Assembly (NCBI GenBank): GCA_903831335.1
Contig: CAIKXH010000061.1
Coordinates: 1 to 14,086, forward strand
Reading direction: 5' to 3'
From: Candidatus Uhrbacteria bacterium
Lineage (GTDB): Bacteria > Patescibacteriota > Patescibacteriia > UBA9934 > GWF2-40-263
Length of the DNA stretch: 14,086 nucleotides
Of the stretch, positions 6,922-13,045 are shown one piece after another. A program made the position numbers and the translations under genes. A model generated the notes under the pieces. The model was not told where the DNA came from. It did no database searches and saw nothing but the letters and a program-made list of their open reading frames with translations. The number at the start of each line of letters is the position of its first letter. The stretch's first letter is position 1.

Positions 6922-7590
6922 ATGGCAAGGAAGCTTGCGTTGGTAGATGTTGCGAGGATGTCCGAAGCGGGGAAGAAGCCCGGATGGACTTCTCGTCCGG
7001 GTGCACAGGTCATCGCGAACGAAAATCCCAGCATCGATACGCGTGTTCTGCACGTGATGTGGTGTGATGCCGACAAGATTCTTTACGACCAGATCCTTCG
7101 CTGCGAGCGCGGCGGTGGCGTGTTCCTTCCGGTCGATCAGGACGGCAAGGTGGGCCTGCTCAAGCAGTGGCGGCCGCAGACCCAAGACATGAAGGCGTGG
7201 CAGGCGAGTTATCCGAACATGGATGTTTCGCTGCTTGGCCGTGAGTCGTGGGAACTTCCGCGCGGCTTTGCGAAGACGGGCGAAACGACGGCCGATACGG
7301 CAGTCCGTGAAGCTCAGGAAGAAACCCGGTCGGTCGTGACCTCGGCGAACAATCTCGGCGACGTGTGTGACAACACCGCGTTCAGTCCGCACCTGACCGG
7401 CATTCAGATCGGCTCGATCGACATGTCGAAGAAGCCCACAGACAAGCCCGACCCGAATGAGAAGCTTCTCGCTCCGGTCACGTTCTTTACGCTTCTCGAG
7501 CTCAAGCAGATGGTTGCCCGTGGAGAAATCTACGATGGCTACACTCTTGCCGCTCTCGGTCTCTACTTCATCCAGAAGTACGCCAAGTAG
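6922..7590 (+). CDS. Nudix hydrolase, ADP-ribose pyrophosphatase-like, GC-rich
   Basis: 222 residues. Nudix enzymes cleave nucleoside diphosphates linked to another moiety. The Nudix box GFAKTGETTADTAVREAQEET runs from 115 with Gly115, Glu121, Arg129, Glu130, Glu133 and Glu134 all in place, preceded by WELPRG (110-115). This arrangement is closest to ADP-sugar pyrophosphatases, though the substrate is not certain. The start is set by a strong Shine-Dalgarno (GAGGTGG, 6913-6919), the clearest in the window; the frame is open from 6781. Composition stands out: bases 7081-7140 are 38/60 G+C and 7141-7200 are 40/60, against 21/60 at 3661-3720. All 15 lysines use AAG. This suggests recent transfer. 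It is a single-gene unit with its own terminator. A long antisense frame here (6802-7641) is a by-product of composition. Confidence 0.92.
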   Translation: MARKLALVDVARMSEAGKKPGWTSRPGAQVIANENPSIDTRVLHVMWCDADKILYDQILRCERGGGVFLPVDQDGKVGLLKQWRPQTQDMKAWQASYPNMDVSLLGRESWELPRGFAKTGETTADTAVREAQEETRSVVTSANNLGDVCDNTAFSPHLTGIQIGSIDMSKKPTDKPDPNEKLLAPVTFFTLLELKQMVARGEIYDGYTLAALGLYFIQKYAK

Positions 7591-7602
7591 AATCGGTTTT
7601 CT

Positions 7603-7627
7603 AGCACCCCAAAAGAGGGTGTTTTTT
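7603..7627 (+). terminator. Rho-independent terminator after the Nudix gene
   Basis: AGCACCC (7603-7609) pairs with GGGTGTT (7617-7623), including one G-T wobble, around a 7-nt loop. T runs to 7627. The stem sequence is identical to that of the terminator at 8511. Confidence 0.85.
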
Positions 7628-7642
7628 ATTTTCCCATTCATC

Positions 7643-7675
7643 TTGACTTATTTCGATTTTGGTGTAATTTACACC
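7643..7675 (+). promoter_or_regulatory. Promoter with an operator-like dyad over the -10 box
   Basis: TTGACT (7643-7648) and TAATTT (7665-7670) are spaced by 16 bp. The -10 lies inside a perfect odd-centred dyad, GGTGTAA (7661-7667), T, TTACACC (7669-7675). A protein bound there would block RNA polymerase, so this looks like a repressible promoter for the gene at 7727. The regulator is unknown. Confidence 0.55.
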
Positions 7676-7709
7676 CTTACTCAAGTGTTTGAGTAAGGTC
7701 TTTTTCTTT
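7675..7709 (+). terminator. Leader hairpin with U-rich tail, possible attenuator
   Basis: CCTTACTCAA (7675-7684) and TTGAGTAAGG (7689-7698) form a perfect 10-bp stem with a GTGT loop, followed by the T-rich stretch 7699-7709. The predicted transcript would start at about the base of the stem. It could be a 5' stabilising hairpin or an attenuator; it lies 18 nt before the ATG. Confidence 0.5.
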
Positions 7710-7726
7710 GAAAAAAGGGAAATCAA

Positions 7727-8512
7727 ATGACTTCAAAAGCTTGCGGATGGTGCGCTCCAAAACCGCACTTGCCGTTCATTGCAGACAACAACGGATTTTT
7801 TTCCGATTTTGATTGTGATCTTTCCTACGGGCTTGGTGTCTGTGGCGGATGTGGCGGACTCGGAATCCAAGTTGAGAACGAGGATTTTTCTGAACGGGCC
7901 AAGAAGATCATGCACCTTCGATTCGTTTATTGCCCGACAGATACTCGGTTGCCGACTCCTCCGATGTGTCTCCGATTGAGGGCTCTGAAAGAATTGAAGA
8001 AAGAGCTTACGGAACATTATCAGCTCTATGGAGAAGGTCGAGAATCTTACGCCAAATATCTGTTGGATACAAAACTCGATCAACTGGTCATGACTCATGA
8101 ACAATCGATCGAAAAAGAAGTTGAGAAATACACACAAACGCCAGATTCACCCGATGAACAAATCAAAACATTTCGTCAGGCGATGCTTGCATCAGTTCGG
8201 GGTGATCTCGAGCAAGCAGAATCATTGTTTCGTACACGATCGGAACAAATACAGAATTCGATTGTTTGGCATGACTATGGAACATTCCTGGTTATGTATA
8301 GACGAGACGTCGAACGTGCTATCGAATGCTATCGAATGAGTTGTGCACTCGAACCGAAGAAATCTCTGCATTTCATTCAATTAGCCCGTCTTCTTCTGTC
8401 GTTCGATCGCGACAAGGAAGCGGTGCTATTTCTTCGCCAAGCGACAGAGTGTGAGGATTTCGCCGACTGCGATGAATCAACACAACAACAAATCTCAACC
8501 ATCCTTTCTTAG
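7727..8512 (+). CDS. Cys-rich N-terminus plus TPR-like repeat protein, unknown function
   Basis: 261 residues, cytosolic by appearance. The N-terminal 80 residues carry seven cysteines: CGWC (6-9), Cys30, CGGC (39-42), Cys69 and Cys81. The two CxxC pairs suggest a zinc ribbon or a pair of metal knuckles. A charged helical linker follows (~85-155). Residues ~160-255 then show the helix-turn-helix rhythm of TPR units (DYGTFLVMYRRDVERAIECYRMSCALEPKK followed by a second unit from ~213). I do not recognise the combination; a protein-protein adaptor with metal sensing is possible but unproven. The start is supported by AAGGGA a few bases upstream. The promoter has a dyad and a leader hairpin. The TAG stop lies inside the stem of its own terminator. 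Confidence 0.75.
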   Translation: MTSKACGWCAPKPHLPFIADNNGFFSDFDCDLSYGLGVCGGCGGLGIQVENEDFSERAKKIMHLRFVYCPTDTRLPTPPMCLRLRALKELKKELTEHYQLYGEGRESYAKYLLDTKLDQLVMTHEQSIEKEVEKYTQTPDSPDEQIKTFRQAMLASVRGDLEQAESLFRTRSEQIQNSIVWHDYGTFLVMYRRDVERAIECYRMSCALEPKKSLHFIQLARLLLSFDRDKEAVLFLRQATECEDFADCDESTQQQISTILS

Positions 8513-8534
8513 CACCCACGCAGGGTGTTTTTTT
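8511..8534 (+). terminator. Rho-independent terminator overlapping the stop codon
   Basis: AGCACCC (8511-8517) pairs with GGGTGTT (8523-8529), with T to 8534. The first two stem bases are the last two of the TAG stop. The 7-base stem arms equal those at 7603, so the two neighbouring units share terminator sequence. Confidence 0.88.
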
Positions 8535-8543
8535 ATTGCTAAG

Positions 8544-8573
8544 TTGACGAATCCTCCTAAAAAAGCGTAAAGT
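8544..8573 (+). promoter_or_regulatory. Promoter of rmlA, leaderless type
   Basis: TTGACG (8544-8549), an 18-bp spacer and TAAAGT (8568-8573), with only 8 nt from the -10 box to the ATG at 8582. Same -35 sequence and geometry as the rmlB promoter, which suggests joint expression of the two pathway genes. Confidence 0.65.
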
Positions 8574-8581
8574 CGGCCTGT

Positions 8582-9664
8582 ATGAAAGCTTTGATCGCTG
8601 CTGGGGGCCATGCCACCCGACTTCGTCCCATTACGTGGACACGCAATAAACATTTGATTCCGCTCGCGAATCATCCGATGTTGTGGTACGTGATTAAAAA
8701 GATTGTGGATGCAGGGATTACGGAAATTATTATCAATGTGAATCCGGGGGAGATTCAGATGATGCGTGATGGTCTTGGCGACGGATCTGAATTCGGTGCG
8801 CACATTCATTATCTTGAACAGCGTGGTGGAGCAAAGGGGATTGCGCATGCGGTTGCGAACGCGGAAGAACATTTGCGTGGCGAACGTTTCTTGTTTTTTC
8901 TTGGGGACAATATTATTTTGGGTGGCATCAATCATCTTGTGGAGCGCTTCGAGCGTGAGCAACTCGATTGTCTGATCGCTCTGTCGCGCGTAAAAGATCC
9001 ACATCGTTTTGGTGTGCCCGTTTTCGATGACAGTGGAAAATTGATTCGCATGGTAGAGAAACCAAAAGATCCGCCATCACCTTTTGCTGTGACAGGAATT
9101 TACTTTTTCGATCAAACATACTTCGATGTATTCAAAACAACAAAACCATCCGCGCGCGGAGAGTATGAAATCGCAGATGTGATTTCTTGGTACATCGCAA
9201 ACGGAAAAACCGGATCAGAAGAAATTACAGGTTGGTGGAAAGATACAGGAACACCAGATGCATTGCTTGAAGGGAACGCGCTCATTATGGATGATCTTCC
9301 GCGTGAAGATTTCTCTATTGAGGGTGATGTTCATGTAGACGCACAAGTCCAAGGACTTGTTTCTATTGGAAAAGGATCGCGTGTCAGCGAGGATACATTG
9401 ATTCGCGGACCTGTCGTGATTGGAGAAAATTGTGAAGTGACTTCTTCATACATCGGGCCATATACGGCAATAGGGAACGGAGTAAAAATTCATGATACAG
9501 AAGTAGAGCATTCCATTATTTTCGACGGCGCCACAATCGATACAACGCGTCGCATCGTAAACAGTTTGATCGGAACAAATGCCACGCTCGTGGATTTTAA
9601 ACGTACACATCCAAAAACAGGGCACAGACTTGTGGTGGGAGATAATTCGTTTGTGGAATTATAG
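8582..9664 (+). CDS. rmlA: Glucose-1-phosphate thymidylyltransferase, long form
   Basis: 360 residues. A cytosolic nucleotidyltransferase that makes dTDP-glucose from dTTP and glucose-1-phosphate, step 1 of dTDP-rhamnose synthesis. The N-terminal Rossmann-like half shows AAGGHATRLRPIT (6-18, the nucleotide loop, with Ala where Gly is usual), NKHLIPLANHP (22-32), FFLGDN (105-110) with the metal-binding Asp109, MVEKPKDPPS (157-166), GIYFFD (172-177) and GEYEIADVI (193-201), then WWKDTGTPDALLEGN (218-232). Residues ~245-335 show hexapeptide-like repeats (IEGDVHVDAQV, SIGKGSRVSEDTLIRGPVVIG) of a left-handed beta helix. This marks the long RmlA class (~355 residues) rather than the short ~290-residue form. 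A different NTP or sugar specificity cannot be excluded, but rmlB upstream supports dTDP-glucose. Leaderless promoter; the TAG stop begins a G-rich repeat. Confidence 0.93.
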   Translation: MKALIAAGGHATRLRPITWTRNKHLIPLANHPMLWYVIKKIVDAGITEIIINVNPGEIQMMRDGLGDGSEFGAHIHYLEQRGGAKGIAHAVANAEEHLRGERFLFFLGDNIILGGINHLVERFEREQLDCLIALSRVKDPHRFGVPVFDDSGKLIRMVEKPKDPPSPFAVTGIYFFDQTYFDVFKTTKPSARGEYEIADVISWYIANGKTGSEEITGWWKDTGTPDALLEGNALIMDDLPREDFSIEGDVHVDAQVQGLVSIGKGSRVSEDTLIRGPVVIGENCEVTSSYIGPYTAIGNGVKIHDTEVEHSIIFDGATIDTTRRIVNSLIGTNATLVDFKRTHPKTGHRLVVGDNSFVEL

Positions 9665-9810
9665 GGGGAGGGGCGGAAAGGAGTGAGAAGGCGGAAAGGG
9701 CAGAAGGGAAAAATAAATAATATAAAACAAGAGATGTGCTCTCTTGTTTTTTTTGTTCCCATTCGCCCTTTACGCCCTCTCCACCTTTTCCAACCCTCTC
9801 CTCCCCCTAC
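9662..9810. repeat. Imperfect inverted repeat joining two convergent genes
   Basis: From 9662 the plus strand reads TAGGGGGAGGGGCGG and onward through purine-rich sequence. From 9809 the minus strand reads TAGGGGGAGGAGAGGG, then a similar G-rich run. The two ~50-base arms are alike but carry indels. Each arm starts with the TAG stop of its gene (rmlA on plus, the PEGA protein on minus). A perfect terminator hairpin occupies the centre. The edge motif is shared with the palindrome at 1854-1881. No gene is present in the interval. Confidence 0.7.
9724..9754. terminator. Bidirectional terminator between convergent genes
   Basis: AAAACAAGAGA (9724-9734) and TCTCTTGTTTT (9740-9750) form a perfect 11-bp stem with a 5-nt loop. 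T continues to 9754 on plus; on minus the stem itself ends in a U-run. It serves rmlA and the convergent gene. Confidence 0.9.
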
Positions 9811-11138
9811 TTCTGCAGTACTCTCTCAAAGATCGTTGCTGGATCATTTCCTTTTTGTCCGAAGAAGAATAGACGCGACCCATCTTTGTTGACCCAGATA
9901 TTCCTGATGGCATACCCGTCTACAAGCTTTGTTTCATTTCGTTCATCGCGACGATCGAGTTCAAGCGCATTGAGAACCGTTTCGCGACCATAAAGGATTT
10001 CATCTCCAAGTGGGTACCATGCAAGGTCTGTGAGTGGTTCGCTGAAACGCGTAATTGTTTCTGTTTGGTCTGTTGATGATGTGTAAATTTTGATATCGAA
10101 TCCGTTTGAAAAAAGAAGGTGATCTTCTTTGGAAGACCATTTGGAAAAAAGAGCTTCTTCGTTCAGCAGGAGAGGATTTTTTTTGTTTGGGTCTAGAAGA
10201 ATGATGTGGTGTCTGCTCACGTCTTCCAGTAATAGCGAAGGGGAAGGCGCGTGTAAGAATCGGTATTTTCCAAGAGGGAGGTAGGCAATAATGGAGGCGA
10301 TTCCGTTTTCATCAAGATAAGAGAGAACGCTTTGATGGCTCGATTGAACAGCGAGGATTTTTCCATCTTTAATCTGAAGATCATCTGCGATCACATTTTT
10401 TGGAATGGTGACATCTGTATCAATTCCGAATGCGTGAAGTTCTGTTCCTGAGCGATAAATGAGTGTGTGAGCAGATCCAACATCAAACCACGCTTCAGAC
10501 AAACTTTTTGAAGGAATATTGATGATTGTCTGATCAGAAATTCGGAGAAGAGTGAAAATGTTTTTGCTTCCGGATTCTTTTAAGAGTAGATACGCACCGT
10601 CTGGTGACCATGTTATGGAATAAAGGGATTTCGTTTTTAATGGTCGCTGAAGGAGTAATTTGTTTTGAGAAGATGTGTCTTCTTTCAGCCAGACCTCTAA
10701 TGTACCTTTATTATTTGCAAGAAAGGCTATGCGGGAAGAGTTCTGTACAGCAACAGCAAGAACGGTTGTTTGATCGACGATTTGTGTGGGTTGACCATCA
10801 AGAAAAAGAATGGCGTTTGGAATAAAAGTGCTTTGGCCACTTACAATAGGAAGGGTTTTTTCCCAAGACGTGTATCCAGCTTTTTCTAGTTTAATTTTTA
10901 CTTGTCCAGGAAGAATATTGTCTATAATCGCTGGTGTCTTTTTATCAGAAAGAACGGAATTCAAAATGACGGATGCTCCTTTTGGAATACTTGTTGCAGA
11001 AAGAACACCTGCCTTAACAATACGGGATGATCCGAATTCATATCTGTACCCTGCTGTGTAAAAGACAACGAGCGGGGCTGTAATAAGGAAGCCGATGGCA
11101 AAAACGGCAAATAATATTTTTCTCCAAAGATGGCTCAT
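9807..11138 (-). CDS. Membrane-anchored PEGA-domain protein with propeller-like region
   Basis: 443 residues from the ATG at 11136-11138. The frame is open further upstream, but that part runs through the divergent promoters, and the minus-strand -10 box sits 9 nt before this ATG. Residues ~8-27 are a membrane helix (ILFAVFAIGFLITAPLVVFY). Residues ~46-98 match the PEGA domain: SIPKGASVILNSVL, then KTPAIIDNILPG and VKIKLEKAGYTSWEKTLPI. The remaining ~340 residues hold repeated strands with motifs such as ITWSPDGAYLLLKE, FSKWSSKEDHLLFSN and LAWYPLGDEILYG, a TolB/WD40-like beta propeller. It should lie outside the membrane and bind protein or glycan; the ligand is unknown. Proteins of this build are common in Parcubacteria as I recall. 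It is divergent to ctpA and convergent to rmlA. Confidence 0.88.
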   Translation of the reverse strand: MSHLWRKILFAVFAIGFLITAPLVVFYTAGYRYEFGSSRIVKAGVLSATSIPKGASVILNSVLSDKKTPAIIDNILPGQVKIKLEKAGYTSWEKTLPIVSGQSTFIPNAILFLDGQPTQIVDQTTVLAVAVQNSSRIAFLANNKGTLEVWLKEDTSSQNKLLLQRPLKTKSLYSITWSPDGAYLLLKESGSKNIFTLLRISDQTIINIPSKSLSEAWFDVGSAHTLIYRSGTELHAFGIDTDVTIPKNVIADDLQIKDGKILAVQSSHQSVLSYLDENGIASIIAYLPLGKYRFLHAPSPSLLLEDVSRHHIILLDPNKKNPLLLNEEALFSKWSSKEDHLLFSNGFDIKIYTSSTDQTETITRFSEPLTDLAWYPLGDEILYGRETVLNALELDRRDERNETKLVDGYAIRNIWVNKDGSRLFFFGQKGNDPATIFERVLQK

Positions 11139-11147
11139 AATATGCTT

Positions 11148-11176
11148 ATGATAGCGGAAAGAAGCACTTGTTTCAA
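11148..11176 (-). promoter_or_regulatory. Minus-strand leaderless promoter of the PEGA-domain gene
   Basis: On the minus strand: TTGAAA (11176-11171), a 17-bp spacer and TATCAT (11153-11148), then 9 nt to the ATG at 11138. Its -35 box is separated from the plus-strand -35 box by a single base pair (11177). Confidence 0.72.
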
Positions 11177-11177
11177 G

Positions 11178-11206
11178 TTGACGCTGTTTGTTGGTCGGGG
11201 TATTGT
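11178..11206 (+). promoter_or_regulatory. Plus-strand leaderless promoter of ctpA
   Basis: TTGACG (11178-11183), a 17-bp spacer and TATTGT (11201-11206), then 11 nt to the ATG at 11218. It abuts the divergent minus-strand promoter, so the two polymerases would contact adjoining DNA. Confidence 0.7.
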
Positions 11207-11217
11207 TACTGTTGTCT

Positions 11218-12498
11218 ATGAAAATTTCTGAAATAAAAAAATCCCCCTCAAAAGTTCTTCTGGTCCTTTTTTGTATCCTCTTTCTCCTCCTTACATTTAG
11301 TGGTGGATATTTTATCGGGGAATCGCATGCGGCGCGTACATTTGTCCCAGAAGGGGAAGCGCGTGTTGTTGGACAAGGGTCTCTTTCCCCTTCGCTTGCA
11401 AAGGATATTGACTTCAGGGATTTTTGGAACATCTGGAATCTTACAAAGGAGAAGTTTTACAAACAGCCTGTCTCTGATAAGGATTTGTACTACGGGGCAT
11501 TGAAGGGGTTAGTTTCTGGACTGCATGATCCTTACTCTGTGTATTTTGATCCGGATGAAGCAAGGAAATTTAATGAAGATTTGAATGAATCCTTTGTTGG
11601 GATCGGCGCACAGATAGGGATTAAAGGTGAGAGGTTAACGGTTGTCGCTCCTCTTGATGATTCGCCTGCACAAAAAGCCGGTCTCCTCCCTGGTGACTGG
11701 ATTGTCTCTATTGATAAGCTGGAAACGCTTGGCATGTCTGTTGAAGAGGCGGTTTCAAAAATTCGCGGAGAGGCAGGGACGGAAGTCGTGTTACAGATCA
11801 GTCGTAAAGGACTTGATCTTCTAAAGGAAATCAAAATTATCAGACAAAAAATTACCGTCGATTCTGTAAAGTGGAAAATAGAAGATGGAAATCTGATGAC
11901 GATTTCTATTTCTACCTTTAATGGGGATACAGCATCGCTTTTTACAAGCACCATTCAAGAAGCACTTTCAAAGAATGTAAAAGGGATTGTTCTTGATTTG
12001 CGCAGTAACCCAGGTGGGCTTCTGACGTCTGCCGTTGATGTCGCTTCCGCATGGGTAGGGTATGAACCCATTGTTTCAGAAAAAGGACAGAGTGCATCGA
12101 ATGTCATTAATGGGGTTACGGCCCCAAGATTACACGGAATTCCAACAGTCGTTCTTGTCGATGGAGGAAGTGCCTCTGCTTCAGAAATCGTTGCAGGTGC
12201 TCTGCAAGATTACGGGTATGCAAAACTGATTGGAACAACAACATTTGGAAAAGGCTCTGTCCAAGATTATCAAGAATTGCCTGACGGTTCCGCGATTAAA
12301 GTCACAACAGCTGAGTGGTTTACCCCAAAAGGAAAAAATATCAACAAAACAGGAATTGAACCTGACATAAAAGTTGAGTTTGATCTTGAAGCCTATAAAA
12401 AGAATGAACATGATAATCAAAAACAAACCGCTCGGGAAGTCCTCCTCGGAACGTATAAACCAACCACAGAGGTCAGTTCCTCCCAAGGGAAAAAATAA
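11218..12498 (+). CDS. ctpA: Carboxyl-terminal processing protease, S41 family
   Basis: 426 residues. Membrane-anchored serine protease acting outside the cytoplasm on envelope proteins. Residues ~12-33 are the signal anchor (KVLLVLFCILFLLLTFSGGYF). The PDZ domain covers ~125-200, with VGIGAQIG, SPAQKAGLLPGDWIVSID and VSKIRGEAGTEVVLQI. The S41 catalytic region carries KGIVLDLRSNPGGLL (255-269), VVLVDGGSASASEIVAGAL (311-329) and GTTTFGKGSVQ (339-349). By alignment with Prc/CtpA, Ser320 is the nucleophile and Lys345 the general base of the Ser-Lys dyad. Length fits the family (about 400-430). The ATG at 11218 is chosen over TTG 11188 because the -10 box (11201-11206) lies between them. The last ~35 residues are hydrophilic and overlap the next gene. 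Confidence 0.95.
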   Translation: MKISEIKKSPSKVLLVLFCILFLLLTFSGGYFIGESHAARTFVPEGEARVVGQGSLSPSLAKDIDFRDFWNIWNLTKEKFYKQPVSDKDLYYGALKGLVSGLHDPYSVYFDPDEARKFNEDLNESFVGIGAQIGIKGERLTVVAPLDDSPAQKAGLLPGDWIVSIDKLETLGMSVEEAVSKIRGEAGTEVVLQISRKGLDLLKEIKIIRQKITVDSVKWKIEDGNLMTISISTFNGDTASLFTSTIQEALSKNVKGIVLDLRSNPGGLLTSAVDVASAWVGYEPIVSEKGQSASNVINGVTAPRLHGIPTVVLVDGGSASASEIVAGALQDYGYAKLIGTTTFGKGSVQDYQELPDGSAIKVTTAEWFTPKGKNINKTGIEPDIKVEFDLEAYKKNEHDNQKQTAREVLLGTYKPTTEVSSSQGKK

Positions 12499-12955
12499 TT
12501 TTTCTGGACTTAAAAATCTTCCTGCAGAAAAAGAAACTTCTGCAGGGGGTGTTGTGTTTAGAAGATCTAAAAATGGAATTGAGTTTGCGTTCATGAAAGA
12601 TTCGTATGACAAGTGGACATTTCCAAAAGGCCGTGTAGAAAAAGGAGAGGTCCTGGAAGAAGCGGCAGCGCGTGAAACACTAGAAGAAATAGGTCTTGAG
12701 GAAATTCGATTTCTAGAAGAGCTTGGGAAGATCAGTATTTGGTTTCGGGATCGATATGAACAAAAAGGAAAATTGATTCACAAAGATATTCATTACTTTT
12801 TGTTTGAGACAACTCCTGATGCTGTGCTTACATTTGATCCATCGCAGCACACCTATGATGCAAAATGGGTGCCCATGAAAAAAGCATTACAAACATCAAG
12901 TTACTCAGACCTCGCGCCGATTATTAAAAAGGCATTAGGGTATATTCAAAAATAA
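12410..12955 (+). CDS. Nudix hydrolase, MutT/Ap4A-hydrolase-like
   Basis: 181 residues from the ATG at 12410; ATG 12404 is equally possible and TTG 12374 less so. The conserved domain begins at ETSAGGVVFRRS (12531 onward). The Nudix box in KWTFPKGRVEKGEVLEEAAARETLEEIGL is complete: G-x5-E-x7-R-E-x-x-E-E-x-G. The SAGGVVFR start and WTFPKG segment are typical of bacterial Ap4A/(d)NTP-type Nudix proteins, which hydrolyse dinucleoside polyphosphates or damaged nucleotides in the cytosol. The exact substrate is unknown. No ATG, GTG or TTG occurs in frame between the ctpA stop and the domain, so the gene must start inside ctpA and overlap it by about 90 bp in another frame. The ~40 residues before the domain are basic, polar and unlikely to be folded. 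The composition matches the neighbours, unlike the other Nudix gene. Confidence 0.9.
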   Translation: MIIKNKPLGKSSSERINQPQRSVPPKGKNNFSGLKNLPAEKETSAGGVVFRRSKNGIEFAFMKDSYDKWTFPKGRVEKGEVLEEAAARETLEEIGLEEIRFLEELGKISIWFRDRYEQKGKLIHKDIHYFLFETTPDAVLTFDPSQHTYDAKWVPMKKALQTSSYSDLAPIIKKALGYIQK

Positions 12956-12968
12956 ATAAAGAACGATA

Positions 12969-13021
12969 AGTATGAATTAAGAATACGTGATAAGGTCTGT
13001 ATTCATACTCCATCATTCTTA
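12969..13021. promoter_or_regulatory. Dyad-rich leader or operator region before riboflavin kinase
   Basis: AGTATGAAT (12969-12977) has an exact complement at 13001-13009. TAAGAAT (12978-12984) has one at 13015-13021, and GAATAC (12982-12987) one at 12999-13004. These pairings overlap and cannot all form at once, as in an attenuator or a binding site with alternative structures. It does not match the FMN riboswitch consensus that I know. It fills most of the 90-bp gap before 13046. Confidence 0.4.
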
Positions 13022-13045
13022 CTTCTTTCTTCATCTTTTTCACAT

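Noticed and set aside
6802..7641. 279-residue minus-strand open frame opposite the GC-rich Nudix gene
   Set aside because: It mirrors a gene with a complete Nudix box, spans that gene's terminator and operator, and shows no domain. High G+C removes chance stops.
12969..13021. FMN riboswitch before riboflavin kinase
   Set aside because: None of the conserved FMN-aptamer segments I know are present and the interval is too short.
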